Source of the DNA: Oreocharis arfaki
Lineage: Eukaryota; Chordata; Aves; Passeriformes; Paramythiidae
Direction of reading: 5' to 3'
DNA length: 64,000 nt
NCBI GenBank assembly: GCA_013398015.1
Contig: VZRR01012420.1
Coordinates: forward strand, 582,942-646,941
The notes under the pieces were generated by a model. The model saw only the letters and a list, made by a program, of their open reading frames with translations, made no database searches and was not told the origin of the DNA. The position numbers and the translations under genes are program-made. This document shows, piece after piece, positions 50,352 to 62,145 of this stretch; within the stretch, counting starts at the first letter, position 1, and each line of letters opens with the position of its first letter.

Positions 50352-50932
50352 TGTGGTGGGTTGACCTTGGATGAACACCAGGTGCCCATCAAGCCACTCT
50401 ATTACCCCCCCTTCTCAGCTGAGGAAAAATAAGATGGAAAATAACTTATAGCTTGAGACGAGGCAATTTACTAAAACAAAAGCAAAAGTTTACATGTGCT
50501 GAAGCAAAGAGAAAAAAAAAAAGTATTCTCTTCTTCCCACCAGCAAGTGATGTTCAGCCACTTCTCAGGAAGCCAGACTTCAGCATGTGTAGTAGTTTTT
50601 CCAGACAGCAAATATTGTAAATAACAAATGCACCCTGTTTGTCCTCCTTTTCTTATCTTTTATATCATAGTTGATGTCGTACGGTGTGGAATATCCCTTT
50701 GGTTCATCTGGCTCAGCTGCCCTGGTTGTGTCCCTTCCTAGGATCTTTCCCACTCCCAGCCCCTTGATGGAGGGATGTTGGGGAGACAGTGCTGATGCTG
50801 TGCCAGCTCTGCTCAGCAGGAGCCAAACACTGCTGTGTTACCAACACCTTTCCAGCTACCAATGCCCAGCAGAGCACTGTGAGGGCTGCCACAGGAAAAT
50901 GAACTCAATCTCAGACAGACCCAATAAAAACA
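50352..50932 (+). mobile_element. ERVL-type solo LTR, plus strand
   Basis: The left end TGTGGTGGGTTGACCTTGGA and the right end ...TCAGACAGACCCAATAAAAACA correspond to the termini of the same LTR group as the minus-strand element at 21250-21861. Internal landmarks are CAGGTGCCCATCAAGCCACT, GATGTCGTACGGTGTGGAAT and CAGCTGCCCTGGTTGTGTCC. No retroviral coding sequence lies beside it, so it is a solo LTR. Flanking 5-base sequences (TATGT and CTTTT) do not match, so no target-site duplication remains visible. The right border is uncertain by about 5 bases. Confidence 0.85.
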
Positions 50933-53900
50933 CTTTTCTTCCTTCTCCAGAGGAGAAGACTCTAGAGTTCCTGGCTTAGTCAGATTCTCCCTTTTTTGTA
51001 ACACTTCTGCAAACTTGTGACTAAAAGGGAAGTCAACACCCTGCGGACAGAGATGAGTTTAGGCAGTCAGAGTGGCCAGCAAGCTGAATTCTTGACCACT
51101 CCCCTCCCAGCCAGGCTGCCTTTAAGTCAGCTTCGGTGAACTAGAACTTTGTACCCGTGTTTGACCCTGGTGAGTATGTTTTATTTCATTTTTTAAAGAA
51201 TGGTGGGTGGGCTTTTGGCAACAAAATGAGGATCCTAGCCTGCTTTAAGTAAGTTCTTGTTTTCCTCATAAAGAACAAATCATCCCATCGTTATCAGTAT
51301 GTAAAAGCTCCTAAACAAACATCACCAGTCAGAAGGGGAATATTCAAACCTGCTAATTTTTTCTATAACAACCTCAGTTTTTGAAAATGTGCACATTACT
51401 CTAGAAGCTTTTTCGCACTTCTGGTTGGTCCTACACGGCTCAGTGTTGTACTGTGTAGGTATACCCAAGGCATGTCTGAAAACACCACGTCAAACACTGA
51501 GAGCAGGCTAATCATATTAATGGAATCTTCCAACCAGACAATCAGTCCTCCTGGATAAAGAAGCCAGGAAAGCCTGGCTGCCTCATTCGGGACTGTGGCA
51601 GTTTCTTTGTGTGCTCTTGCACTGCTCTGTGTAAACACCCCTTGACTTACAAGCTTCATTTATTTGCTGAAATTAATGCAACAGCATGCAGTTACTATGG
51701 TGATGTGGGCTCCCTGACTATCTTAGGCTAAATCCATACCCATGTGTGAGCTGCTTCTTGCAGCCCCTGAAGTTTGCTGGCTCTGGAGTACAACCAGACT
51801 GGAAGCCAATGTGTAGGAATGGCTGGATGATTAGGGAATGTGGATGTCACTTACACAGAGACATTGGCTCTGCGGTAGCTATGGACTTTGTTTGGGTGTC
51901 TCTGTGTTTCTACATGCTCTATGCATGGAGGGGATGAGCACAGATGACCTTTAATCTCTATGAAGAAAGCAGTGAGACAATTTGTGTCTCCCAGCCTTGG
52001 TGCTCATGCACTTGGCACGCTGCTTTCTCTTTGCCAGGCTCCTGCCTATAGAGACAGGAGATAAGGACAGTTCTGCATTATCCTCTTGACTGCAAAAGGC
52101 AAGACTTCAAAAGTAGGTGGAATTCACGCAGTGACAAGGTCCTCAAAGTCTCTGAAATACCTCGAATGCTGTGACATCCTCTGTTTCCAGGGCTTCAGGG
52201 CATTTCACAGATGCACAGTTCTTTCACTGGTCTTCTGCATAAAGGGCTCAGTTTGAAATTACTAGAAGCAAGTAGGGAACTTCCAAGAGCTTTAACCATT
52301 TCTCTGTGTCTGGGAAAAGAGGCACTTAATCAAAGCTGTGGTTTGCTGTGAATTACCCGCTCAGCTGTTGATGGTGACTGGCTTTACCCTGCAGCTCATT
52401 CGTGTTCCCTGGAGCCTGAGATTACCTCTGCACTGCCAGGATGATTTTATCTTGTTCAACCTTTCCTTCAGGAATAAATCTGTGTGTCCAGTGGTGTCTC
52501 AGTCAGCAGGTTTGTCTGCCTGGTGCAGCTCTCTGTGGCACACAAAGTTGTTCTGTAGCATATTCTGGAAAAGAACAAAGTTGCTCAGATCTGCTATAAC
52601 AAGGATGGTTTCCCTGCTAGGGTGGCACAGAGATGTTTGCTCTGTTGAGAGATTAAAGAACATCTGCAGAGTTTTCTGCTGACAGGAATGTGTCACTTCA
52701 CAGCCGGTTGTTTGCAGAAGCACCCTGCCATTACCCAAGAACCCTGTCTGCAGCTGCGTGGTGCCCAGGGAAGGAAAGAGAAGTGGGGCTCATTGCACAC
52801 TCTTCCTGTCAGATGACTTACGTGCTGCTTGGAGCACTTAATCAGTGTCAGAACTGTATGACACTGGACTACCAGGCTGGAAATATTCTTATGGATAGAT
52901 TTTGAAAAGTGTCTGTAGATGCAGACATTTTGTCAAAATTAAGAAAAAAGAAAAATAGAAAAGGAAAAAAAAGAAGACTCGAGGATAAAGGGATTTGTTT
53001 GCCTAAGAAGTTTGGGATCTTAAACCTCCCATTTTCTTAAGTAATTTTAAAAACCACAGCTGAGATTCGTGGATGTGTTTGAGTTCTTTATCTATGGAGG
53101 GTTATATCTTTGGATGTTCTTCCAATTCCCACTGAGTCTGCAGCTCTTCAGGTGGTCTCCAACACCTGACAGAGAGAGGACGGGGCTGTGAGCTGCAGAG
53201 ATAATTCTTCATGGAGACCTGCGAGGCTGACAAAATGTTCATCCGTGGGTATTGTGAAGAAGAAGAAGAAGAATGAGTGTCTCAGGCTGTTTCAAAGGTC
53301 TTTCCTGGAGATGGGAGAGGGATGAGAAAGTGTAAAGACTGCAAAAAGAAGGAGGCTTCAACATATCAAGTTCTCCAGCAACATCGAGGCAACAACTTTA
53401 GAATAAATTTGCAGATTGTTTTAACCAGTCTAAAGCAGCACGGCTATCATGCAACAACAAGCCCACTGGGACAGGCACTGATGTGTCTGAGCTTTCAGCT
53501 CTGTCACACCTCTGCATTTGAAAGAGAACTGTCTCCCGTGAAACTTCCCTTTGCAGAGGACAGCACAGAACCAGCTAGTTAACATGCCATGCTCCCTCAC
53601 ATAGGCTTTCCTCTTATCCTTCCTTGTTTTGTTTTTCTTCCAGTGAAAGAATTTATTTTCATGCCATTTAAGCTGAAGAAACCCGGCTGAGGTTACTGTG
53701 CACTGTAATTCTGCTGCCCTTCTGGCACAGCACAGCCCTTCCCTCTCCATGGCAGCTAAAGGAAAAGGAGAGGGGAATGAGATCTGGGCTACACTGAGGT
53801 GATTATTTTAAAAAGCTCATTGAGCAGACCAGTTGGCAGATGTCACTTGCCATTAAAATGGAAAAAGAATTTGCTCTTTTCTCTGGCACACAGCAGTGGG

Positions 53901-55845
53901 TTTTGTCTCACTGAAATGTAACCCAGGTACCTGCCCCATTCAGGATGTACTTCCAACCCTGCAGTTTGGGAGTTACAGCTCTGTGTGACTCCTTCGGTAA
54001 ACAAAGAGAATAAACTGTTCTCCAAAATAAATAGGAAGCAGAAGGCTGAACCTCAAAGCTAAAAAACATCCTGTGTAACCATGCAATGCCTCTCCCCTTA
54101 CCTCTGTATGTCCACACTGTCTCCGTGTGACGTGCACAATTGCCAGCCCACATCACCAACGCAGTGAATTGGGTAGCTGTGGTTTTTTGTGTGCACTGGA
54201 CAGTTCAACCCACCCATATCAGAGAAGAAACAAAGAGAGGATTTGGTTATTCAAAATGCTTCATAGCCATGACAGCCTGAAATTAAATGGAAATGCTGTT
54301 TTTTTAAGGTGTAGGAACTAGACTACAGCTAGCAAGCAAAGTAGTTAAAACCCAGATCCAGGCAGCTCTAAGGCTTTTTAAAGGCTGGGATGCTTGAGAA
54401 ACTAAGGTCAGAGGAATCCTGAGTCAGTGGAGGCTTCGGTGGTAGCAGGCTTTATGTGGGGCAAAAAGAGGTTAAATAGTGGCTGTAAGGCCAGCAGGAG
54501 CCTTCGTGGTCATCTCTGCTGAACTCCTGCGTAATGTACAGCAGTGCTTCACCAGCACTTCCCACGTCAAGCACGTGGCTCCTGGCTGAGCATGAGTCCC
54601 TTGAGAAGGGCACAGAGCCAGCCTAAACTCTCAGTCTTGGGTAAAGATTTCGAGTGATGGATAACACCCCACTGTCCTCAAGAAGGAGCTGCTAGAGGAG
54701 GGGCTTGGATTTTGCTTTGGAAACCTCTCATCTCACTGCTCTCATGTCCTAGCTAGGAATAACAACCTCTTGGCACAAAAATTGGCTTGGTCCCTGCCTC
54801 AGAGGGCAGATGTCAGGCCTTGAGCTTGTTCAGAAGTTAAGCTGTTAGTTGATATGTCTCAGGCAAGAGAAAAGGCTTCACACACATAACAAACCCCAGC
54901 CCTAAGGAGTTATTCCTCTTGGAGGAACATGTTCCAGAGGTGGTCTCTATCTCTCAGCCTTGCTGATGGGCAGCAGCCAATGGCCCCCTCTCACAGCCGC
55001 AAGGAGCTGAGTGTTTGTGTGGGTCACTGTCAGTATCAAAGTTGGGATAAAACTTCCTTGGTGTGTACTTCAACCTCCTGGTGAATCTTTGTTCTCCTTT
55101 TTCTGAAGAGTTTCCAAGTTCCACCAGGGTGAGACAGAGTGCTGAAACCAGTGTTCAAAGATGCTTAAGCACCAAGTGAAGTATGAATCAGAATCCATCC
55201 TCTGTCCTAAAGGCAGGTCTAGCTGGCAGCACACCTCCTTTGTTTATGCTGCTTATTCATTAGCTTTGTTGTGATGAACTTTCACCTTACAAATATATTT
55301 AGATTCACTTTTCAGACACTGTCACTCATTGGATACAGTGAAGCTGGAGCTGTACCTAGGAACTATAAGGCAAATTGTGACTCCAAAATACTCCCATACC
55401 TGCATATGCAGTCATGCAGAAAGGTTGGTTAAAGGTGAATTCAAGAGCTGCAAGGCACAATCTGTTTGGGCTGCAGGATGTGTGAGGTACTTGCAACCCT
55501 GTGCTTTGTCTGGTTTCTGCTTCTTGACTTCTAACTGAGCATTTGAAGCCTCTCCTTAGACCTTCCAGATGCTGTGACCTGCAAGCACAGAACCCTGCCA
55601 GCTCCATGGGAGCTCCCTGCAGGGCTACCAGTCAGCCCACATGGCTCCCAAATGCACTCAAGACATCCTCATTGATTTTCACAATAATGCAAAATTCAAA
55701 ACAGGTGAACTAGATCATCCCCAAATCTCAAAATCAATGTTAAAATAGCATTCAATATTGTAATAAATTTTGGGAAGTTTTGGGTTGCATTCTGCTTTCT
55801 GAACCTTCAGGGCACATCCAGCACATGTTCCTAGCAAAATTAGAA
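50933..55845. other. Unique non-coding sequence, no gene seen
   Basis: About 4.9 kb without a supported gene. Frames reach 114 codons (52338-52682, plus) with no recognisable motif. A/G-rich sequence lies at about 52935-52990 and a (GAA)6 repeat at 53256-53273. Confidence 0.5.
53256..53273. repeat. (GAA)6 microsatellite
   Basis: Six perfect GAA units directly before TGAGTGTC. An ordinary short tandem repeat. Confidence 0.9.
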
Positions 55846-55998
55846 ATAGTATATATAGATTAAAATACAATTAATATAAATTTACATTATATTTAAGTAT
55901 TACTATATAAATGTTGTATTAATATAATTCATAAAAGCTAGAAATATTATTTAGAAATGTTATTTTTCTAAATAATTAGATATTCCCATATATATTTC
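55846..55998. repeat. AT-rich tract next to an LTR
   Basis: About 150 bases are nearly all A and T, with repeated TATATA, AATATAA and ATTTA words. An imperfect inverted match (ATTATTTAGAAA / TTTCTAAATAAT, about 55947-55978) could fold into a hairpin. It directly borders the LTR that starts at 55999. It has no fixed repeat unit. Confidence 0.7.
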
Positions 55999-56524
55999 TT
56001 TTCCTGTGATAGTGTTAATTTTCTTTATAGCAGCTCATATGGTGCTGCTGGGTTTCGGATTTGTGCTGAAAGCCAATGTTTTCATTACTGCTTAGCAGAG
56101 CCTAAACAGAGCTGAGGGCTTTTCTGCTCCTCACCCCACCCCACCAGTGAGGAGGCTGGGGGGGAACAAGGAGTTGGGAGGAGACACAGCCAGAACTGCT
56201 GACCCCAAGTGACCCAAGGGATATTCCAGACCATTGGAGTCACACTCAGTGTGTAAATCTGGCAGAGAAGGAGGAAGAAGGTACATTCAGAGTGCTGGTG
56301 TTTGTCTTCCCAGGTAGGAAGATGGACTCCTGCTTTCCAGGGGATGGCTGAACACCACCTGCCCATGGGAAGTGGGGGATGAATTCCTTTTGGGCATGCA
56401 GTTTTTGCTTTACCTTTTAAACTGTTTTTAACTCAACCCACAAATCTTCTCACTTTTACCCTTCCACTTCTCTCCCCTATCCCACACGAGGGGATGAGCT
56501 GACTATCAGGGTTAAAACACAACA
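55999..56524 (-). mobile_element. ERVL-type solo LTR, minus strand
   Basis: Read on the minus strand the element starts TGTTGTGTTTTAACCCTGAT at 56524, a diverged version of the left end seen at 1616. It continues through a TCCCATGGGCAGG block, a block reading ATGGTCTGGAATATCCCTTG, TGGGGTCAGCAGTTCTGGCT, and near its end AAGAAAATTAACACTATCAC, finishing close to 55999. The expected sequence just before the end is shortened by several bases. No internal retroviral sequence accompanies it and no target-site duplication is visible. A 93-codon frame on the minus strand lies entirely inside it and is not a gene. Confidence 0.82.
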
Positions 56525-59500
56525 CCCCCAAAAAAGCTATTTCCAGAAATGGGGGATTTCAGTGCAACAGCAACACTTGTGTGCACTGTGTTTGCTCAAA
56601 TAGTGGCAGTGATTTTTCTCCCCTTCAGATTTTGTTAGAAATGAAGCCTTAGCACAGATCAGTTCTAGAATTGCCACACAAATATTGCTTGTTGCATCCG
56701 TAATTTGAATGCTGGGTATTCAGAAATGACAATTCAGCTGTCTAAAGCCAAGCACTAAAAAGTAAAAGCTATTTCCAAAAGTCCATGAGTAAATTGCTTA
56801 TGCAATGACATCCACAAATCCAGTGTCAGAGTTAAACTTCGAATTCCACACACTTTAATTTGCAGAAACACATTCAGACCCTGCATCTGCTACCTTGGGA
56901 GATGAAGATCCATCTGAAAAAGTCTATAAATTTGAAAAATAACTCTCATAAAAACTAATGTGATTTATATAAGCACATTAAGGGGAAAATACCCTGAACA
57001 GTTGGTTTAAGTGCTTAGACTTCTTTAACTTAATATTTCCATATGGTTACTTTGTAATTTTAGATTTTTTTGTTGCTTCATACCCTTCTTTGTTAAATTT
57101 GAGAAACAAATCAAGGTACAGGCACAAAGAAATTAAGCAACAAAGATGCCAGCAATGAGTGCTTGATTGTTCCCTCATGAAGCAATGATTCTTTCCACAA
57201 ATTCCCCTAATCCTCAAGGAAACATTATTCCAATTGTCACAGGGTTGTTTGTGTGATGTTGTGAACAGACGATCATAAAAATTTTCTGATATAAAAAGCA
57301 GAAAAATAAGTGAAGAAATGAACAAACTACATTTATTTTTTTTTAAAGCAGGATTACATTAGCTAAGTAAAGATTAGTTTCAAAATGCCAGACATGGTTT
57401 GAATTCTTACTGAATTGTTTCATGTTTTTAACACTTTCACGTTTATCTCACAAGATTTTCACTTTTGCCCAGACTTTGCTACTCCTGCAATGATCCACCA
57501 CTAAAAATACTCAGTTTATCTGGAGCTCTCAAACTGGCTTATGTGGTGTTTTTTAACTACCGCTTCCAAAGATTTTGGAAATGATTATTTAAACCAGCAC
57601 AGCACATTGTGTGAACCTTTCCAAATCAACACAAGCCCTCATTATATTGATTTAATTGAAGTTGATTCCTACCAACTAAAACTAAATGGATACAAATGCC
57701 CTTTAGAGCAATGTGGAGCTGCAGGGGAGTGGTGTGATCTCACCTGCACATCTCGGCTCACTGGCTGCAATAGTGTACTGCAAAATTCAACCAGAAAAAT
57801 CAAATTTTTTGAGGAATCTCTTCTCTGATGCAATTCATTCTTCCTGTCCCAAAAGAACATGGTATGAGCAAGTGAGAAGGCAAAGTAATAAATGACATAA
57901 TGAATTTGCTTATATTATCTGCATTGGACCAGTTTATGGGTAAAGAGGAGGTTGATGTCGGATGAATCAGCAAGTGTAGGCTGAAAGTTGGTTCTCTAGC
58001 ATGGCCTGAACATCTGTGGGGGCACAGACAGAGCTAAGTAAAAATGGGAACACTTGTCCAAAAGTGCTGTTCATTTTCCTGAAAGTATCTGCAAACAGAG
58101 CTAGTAAATGTGATGGTGGGAAGAAGACAGGAATGGAGAGAGAATGGGAAAAACAAAGGAGAGAGAAGGACAGATAGGGATAGGACTCACCTGAGCTGCT
58201 CCTTCAGCTTGTGGTAGAAGATCTCCACATGGAACAGCTGGATTCTCTTGGGAAAACTCCTTATTTCTCCCAGTCAGAAAGACTGGAAGTTCCTCCTGAG
58301 GCCTACCTGCCAACCATGCAAGTAGGCAATATATAAATATATCAATCCTATTTACCACATGAGAACATTCCAGCCAGCCATTCTTAACACAGGGATAAGA
58401 TGCTGGGAAGGAGAAGGGATTTTCATTACACTTCTTTCCTCCAGACCTAATAAGCCACAATGGATTCATGGTCAACACCCCAACACTTAACACACTTTGT
58501 ATGAATAAAGGGAACATACTGAAGCACTCAAAAGTTTTGGCATTTGTTGCAGAGAGTATGTGATTCTTAACATGTCTTCTTCAAGTGTCAGATGAAAAAA
58601 AAAAGCCATCAAGAATGGATTCACTGGTCTCTGCTTTATAACCTGACAGATGTAAGAATTTATTTACAATAAAACACCTGGCAGCTGTCTGGCAGGGCTA
58701 GTGGCTGAGCCTGGTATGAGTAGATACAGCTGAATGGCTAATGTTGTAAACCAAGCTGGATGGAAGGAGCTGAAACCTGTTATGCAGCAATGGTTCATAT
58801 TGCTGCCAGAAAAATGGAAAACAGTTATGGAACAAAAATATTATGATGAATAGTTACATAATCTGTTCTCTTTCCAGGAGACCATAATTATTAAGGCATT
58901 TTCTCATGTGTGCCACATGCAACTTATTAAAAAGGTACAATCAATAGCAAGCACAGATCGTGGACAGCATAAATATTGAAATCCAGCTCCATCTCCCTAA
59001 GCAGATTTTCAGTGAACTGCCCCTGTGTGCACCCCCAGCACTTGAGAGTGAGTCTCATACATAGGCAATAACACCATGCATCTGCTGGAGATCTGCAAAG
59101 CCTCATCAGTGTGATGAGCAGAGGAGGAAGCCAAGGAAATGATTCAAAGCCGGGAAAATGCCTTAGTCCAAAAGTCAGACTCATCTTGCCTAAATGCCGA
59201 GGCCTATAACGCAGGCAGTGACATGAGAGGCAGCCAGCACAGGGTTCCTTGATTGCTGCTAGAGAGAAACAGGAACACTGTGAGGGACATTCATCCTGTC
59301 TGGTTTAAAGATTCACTTTGGAATGAGATGAACTTCACCGTGAAAGGGCTCGTTTCTCTGAGCTGACTCCAAAGGGATGGTGACTCATGCTGTACAGCCG
59401 TCTGTTGGGTAGAAGTGCACATCTGGCCAGATAGATCCATGTGAGAGAGTGGAAAAGTTCAATCTACTTAATTCGTCAGAAGCAGATCACGTGCTAACAC

Positions 59501-61402
59501 ATCAAGGAGGACCTTCATGTGATGACAGTTTTGTTTCCAAGGGGCATTGTTAACAGCAGAGAGAAACAGGAATTAACAGGTGTAGGCTGAAGCCAGATAC
59601 TTGCAAAGAAAATACAGAGTGAAGGGTTTTGTACAATGAATGAAACAAGCCACTGCTCAACAGCAGAAGATGTGGCTTCTTGATCTCTGGGAGCCTCCAG
59701 TGTCTTTATGAAACATCAATGCTCCAGTTCCACTTAATGTGGATTAAACGAATAAACCTATTAACCTGAATAAAACTGTGCTTCTCCATGAATCAGACCA
59801 GGTTACTTGTCCAGAACTTCTGGCTGGTCCCCGCCTTCCATTTGTTTTAAAACCTGCACACTTTTCTATACCTATTTGTTCTGCAGGGGAAATAAATAAA
59901 TACATAGAAATACAATAGCTTCCTTTGTCTGTAAAAAAGAGATAATCTTTTATTAAAATAACTGCATTCTACACAGTCACGGCAGTGAGCACAAGGATTT
60001 CATCTGCACAGACAGGAACAATTTTGCAAGCCAAATAGAACAAGTCATCTGAGCTGCTGCTCCTGGAATCAATGGTTCTTCAGTCTTGTACTTACTTCAA
60101 GTGGCAAATGGGCGTTACAGGGGTTGAGTTTGTTCAGCCCCCTCCAGGTGGTACTGGTGTCCATAACCACCTAGTTTCTGAGATAAAGAGAAATATTTGC
60201 CCTGAACTCCTCATTGCTAGCTCAGTTTAGATCTTAGAGACTTCAGTAGAACATGTTCTACAGCCTCACATGAACGGCTGCCAGCTCCTCTGACTCCTTT
60301 GTGAAGCAGAGTTGGAGCACCTCAGGGGCAGCTGGGAGGTGATGCATGCACTATGCTATGTCCTCGTGTCTTTACACACATTGTTTCTTGCTTTGTACAT
60401 TTTCCTTGATGTAAAACAAGTAATAGTTTTGTGGAAACATGAAACTACCTTTTTTTACATAAGGAAGTGTAGGTCTAATGTATTAAGGCAGGTTATTTTC
60501 TCAAACAGGAAACCACATAATATATTTGTCAGGAATGCATCAAGCCCCATATGTAAACTTCAGAGAATTTTCTCTTTCTAGAGGCTTTCTTGCATCTTTT
60601 TGACTTTTGATATGATGGTTACCAACGCTATTTTAATTTACAGCCTGAATAAATTCACCTGCATATGATACTTTTCTCTTCTTCACCTGCCATACATCCC
60701 CCCTTCCCTGACATTTACCTCCCTATCAATCAACAGCAATAGGATCCCAGCTCAGCTTTCATTTTACAAGGCTCAGCAAATCTCATTCGCCCATTTCGTG
60801 TCTTCATCCTGCCAGCAGCTTAAAGTCATCATGTGCATCACAATTTTTCCCCTCCTACACTGAAAGCAAATAAAGAGCTCTTATCCCAAGGCAGATTGTT
60901 TTATAAATTTCTAGGGGTGAGGTTCACTTCAGTTACCATGCCCTAAAGGACATCTTGACAGCTCCCTCAAATGTGCTGACTGCTTTCCAGCAGTTAATCT
61001 CCCAGTCCAGGAAACCCCTGCACATGTATCTTGGAGATAGTTTCCAATCTTAATGATTCCATGATTCTGTGCTTTATTTGGGTACCTCCTCTTCCAGAGT
61101 GGTGAGCTTACCTGTTATCTTGGGTGATGTCACACCCTGCCTCATGGAGGTGTGCTATGCAGCACTTTGAAATACACTGGACATGCCCCTTGCCCCAGGG
61201 CCTGTTTTGCACCCTGGCTGCAGGCACAGCCTTGTAGATCAGTTGGGCTGCTGCAGTGGTGAAGGTGAGCACCTCAACACCAGGAAAAAACAGTACATCC
61301 AGTGAGATTGTAGGAGATTGGGAAATGTTCCCATGTATTCTCAGGAAGTTATTTTGAATCCACTTTCACATAAAGCACCAAAGACTCTGTCTGTGCCTTC
61401 CC
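56525..61402. other. Unique non-coding sequence, no gene seen
   Basis: About 4.9 kb without a supported gene. Frames reach 138 codons (58101-58517, minus), which partly reflects the purine-rich stretch at about 58110-58180. At 61047-61073 the wording CCAATCTTAATGATTCCATG with ATTCTGTG looks like the terminal repeat of a sense-strand CR1 copy, but the sequence before it does not clearly continue as CR1. Confidence 0.5.
61047..61073 (+). mobile_element. Possible CR1 3' terminus remnant
   Basis: The segment reads TTTCCAATCTTAATGATTCC followed by ATGATTCTG, which matches the last bases of CR1 (TTCCAACC..., then ATGATTCTATG-type repeats). The flanking 5' sequence is too diverged for me to extend it. 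Chance similarity is possible. Confidence 0.4.
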
Positions 61403-62145
61403 TGAACCATAGTTTGGTTTGGGCTGAGAGGGACCATAAAGATCATCTAATTCCAACCCACCTGCCATGAGCAGGGACACCTTTCACTAGATCAGGTTGC
61501 TCAGATCCCCTTCCAACCTGGACTTGAACACTTCCAGGGATAGGACATCCACAACGTCTCTGGACAACCTATTATGGAACCTCAAAGGAAACAATTCCTT
61601 TATAAGACACAATCTAGATCTACTTTGTCTCATTTTAAAGCCATTCTCCCTTGTCCTATCACTACATGCCTCTGGAAAAAGTCCCTCTCCATCTCTCTTG
61701 TAGCTCCTTTAGGTACCCAAAGGTGCTGTAAGTTCTTCTTGGTGACTTTTTTTATCTGGGCTGAACAGCCCCAGCTCTCTCAGCCTGTCTTCATAAGAGA
61801 GGCACTCCAACGCTCTGATCATCTTCAAGGCCTCATTTGGAATTCCAGTAGGTCCACATCCTTTTCATGCTGGGGACCCCAGGGCTGGATGCAGCACTGC
61901 AGGTGGGGTCTCACCAGAGCAGAGCAGAGGGGTAGAATCCCCTCCCTCCCCTGCTGCTCATGGGGCTTTGGATGCAGCTCGGGACACATTTGGCTTTTTG
62001 GACTGCAAGTGCACATTGCTGGGTCATGTTCAGCTTCCCATCCATGGGCACCCCCAAGTCCTTCTCCTCAGGGCTGCTCTCGATCTGTTCATCCCCCAGT
62101 CTGTATTTGTGCTTGGGATTGCCTCAACTCAGGTGCAGGGCAGAC
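61403..62145 (-). mobile_element. CR1 LINE fragment, antisense
   Basis: In plus-strand order it shows a complete set of reversed CR1 landmarks: GAACCATAGTTTGGTTTGGG, AATTCCAACCCACCTGCCATG, GGGCTGAACAGCCCCAGCTC, GCTGGGGACCCCAGGGCTGG, GCAGGTGGGGTCTCACCAGA, and CTGTATTTGTGCTTGGGATTG. It is 5'-truncated at about 62145. The element points to the minus strand, where its reverse transcriptase remnant is interrupted. The 232-codon plus-strand frame at 61574-62272 is antisense to the element and has no function that I can infer. Confidence 0.93.
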
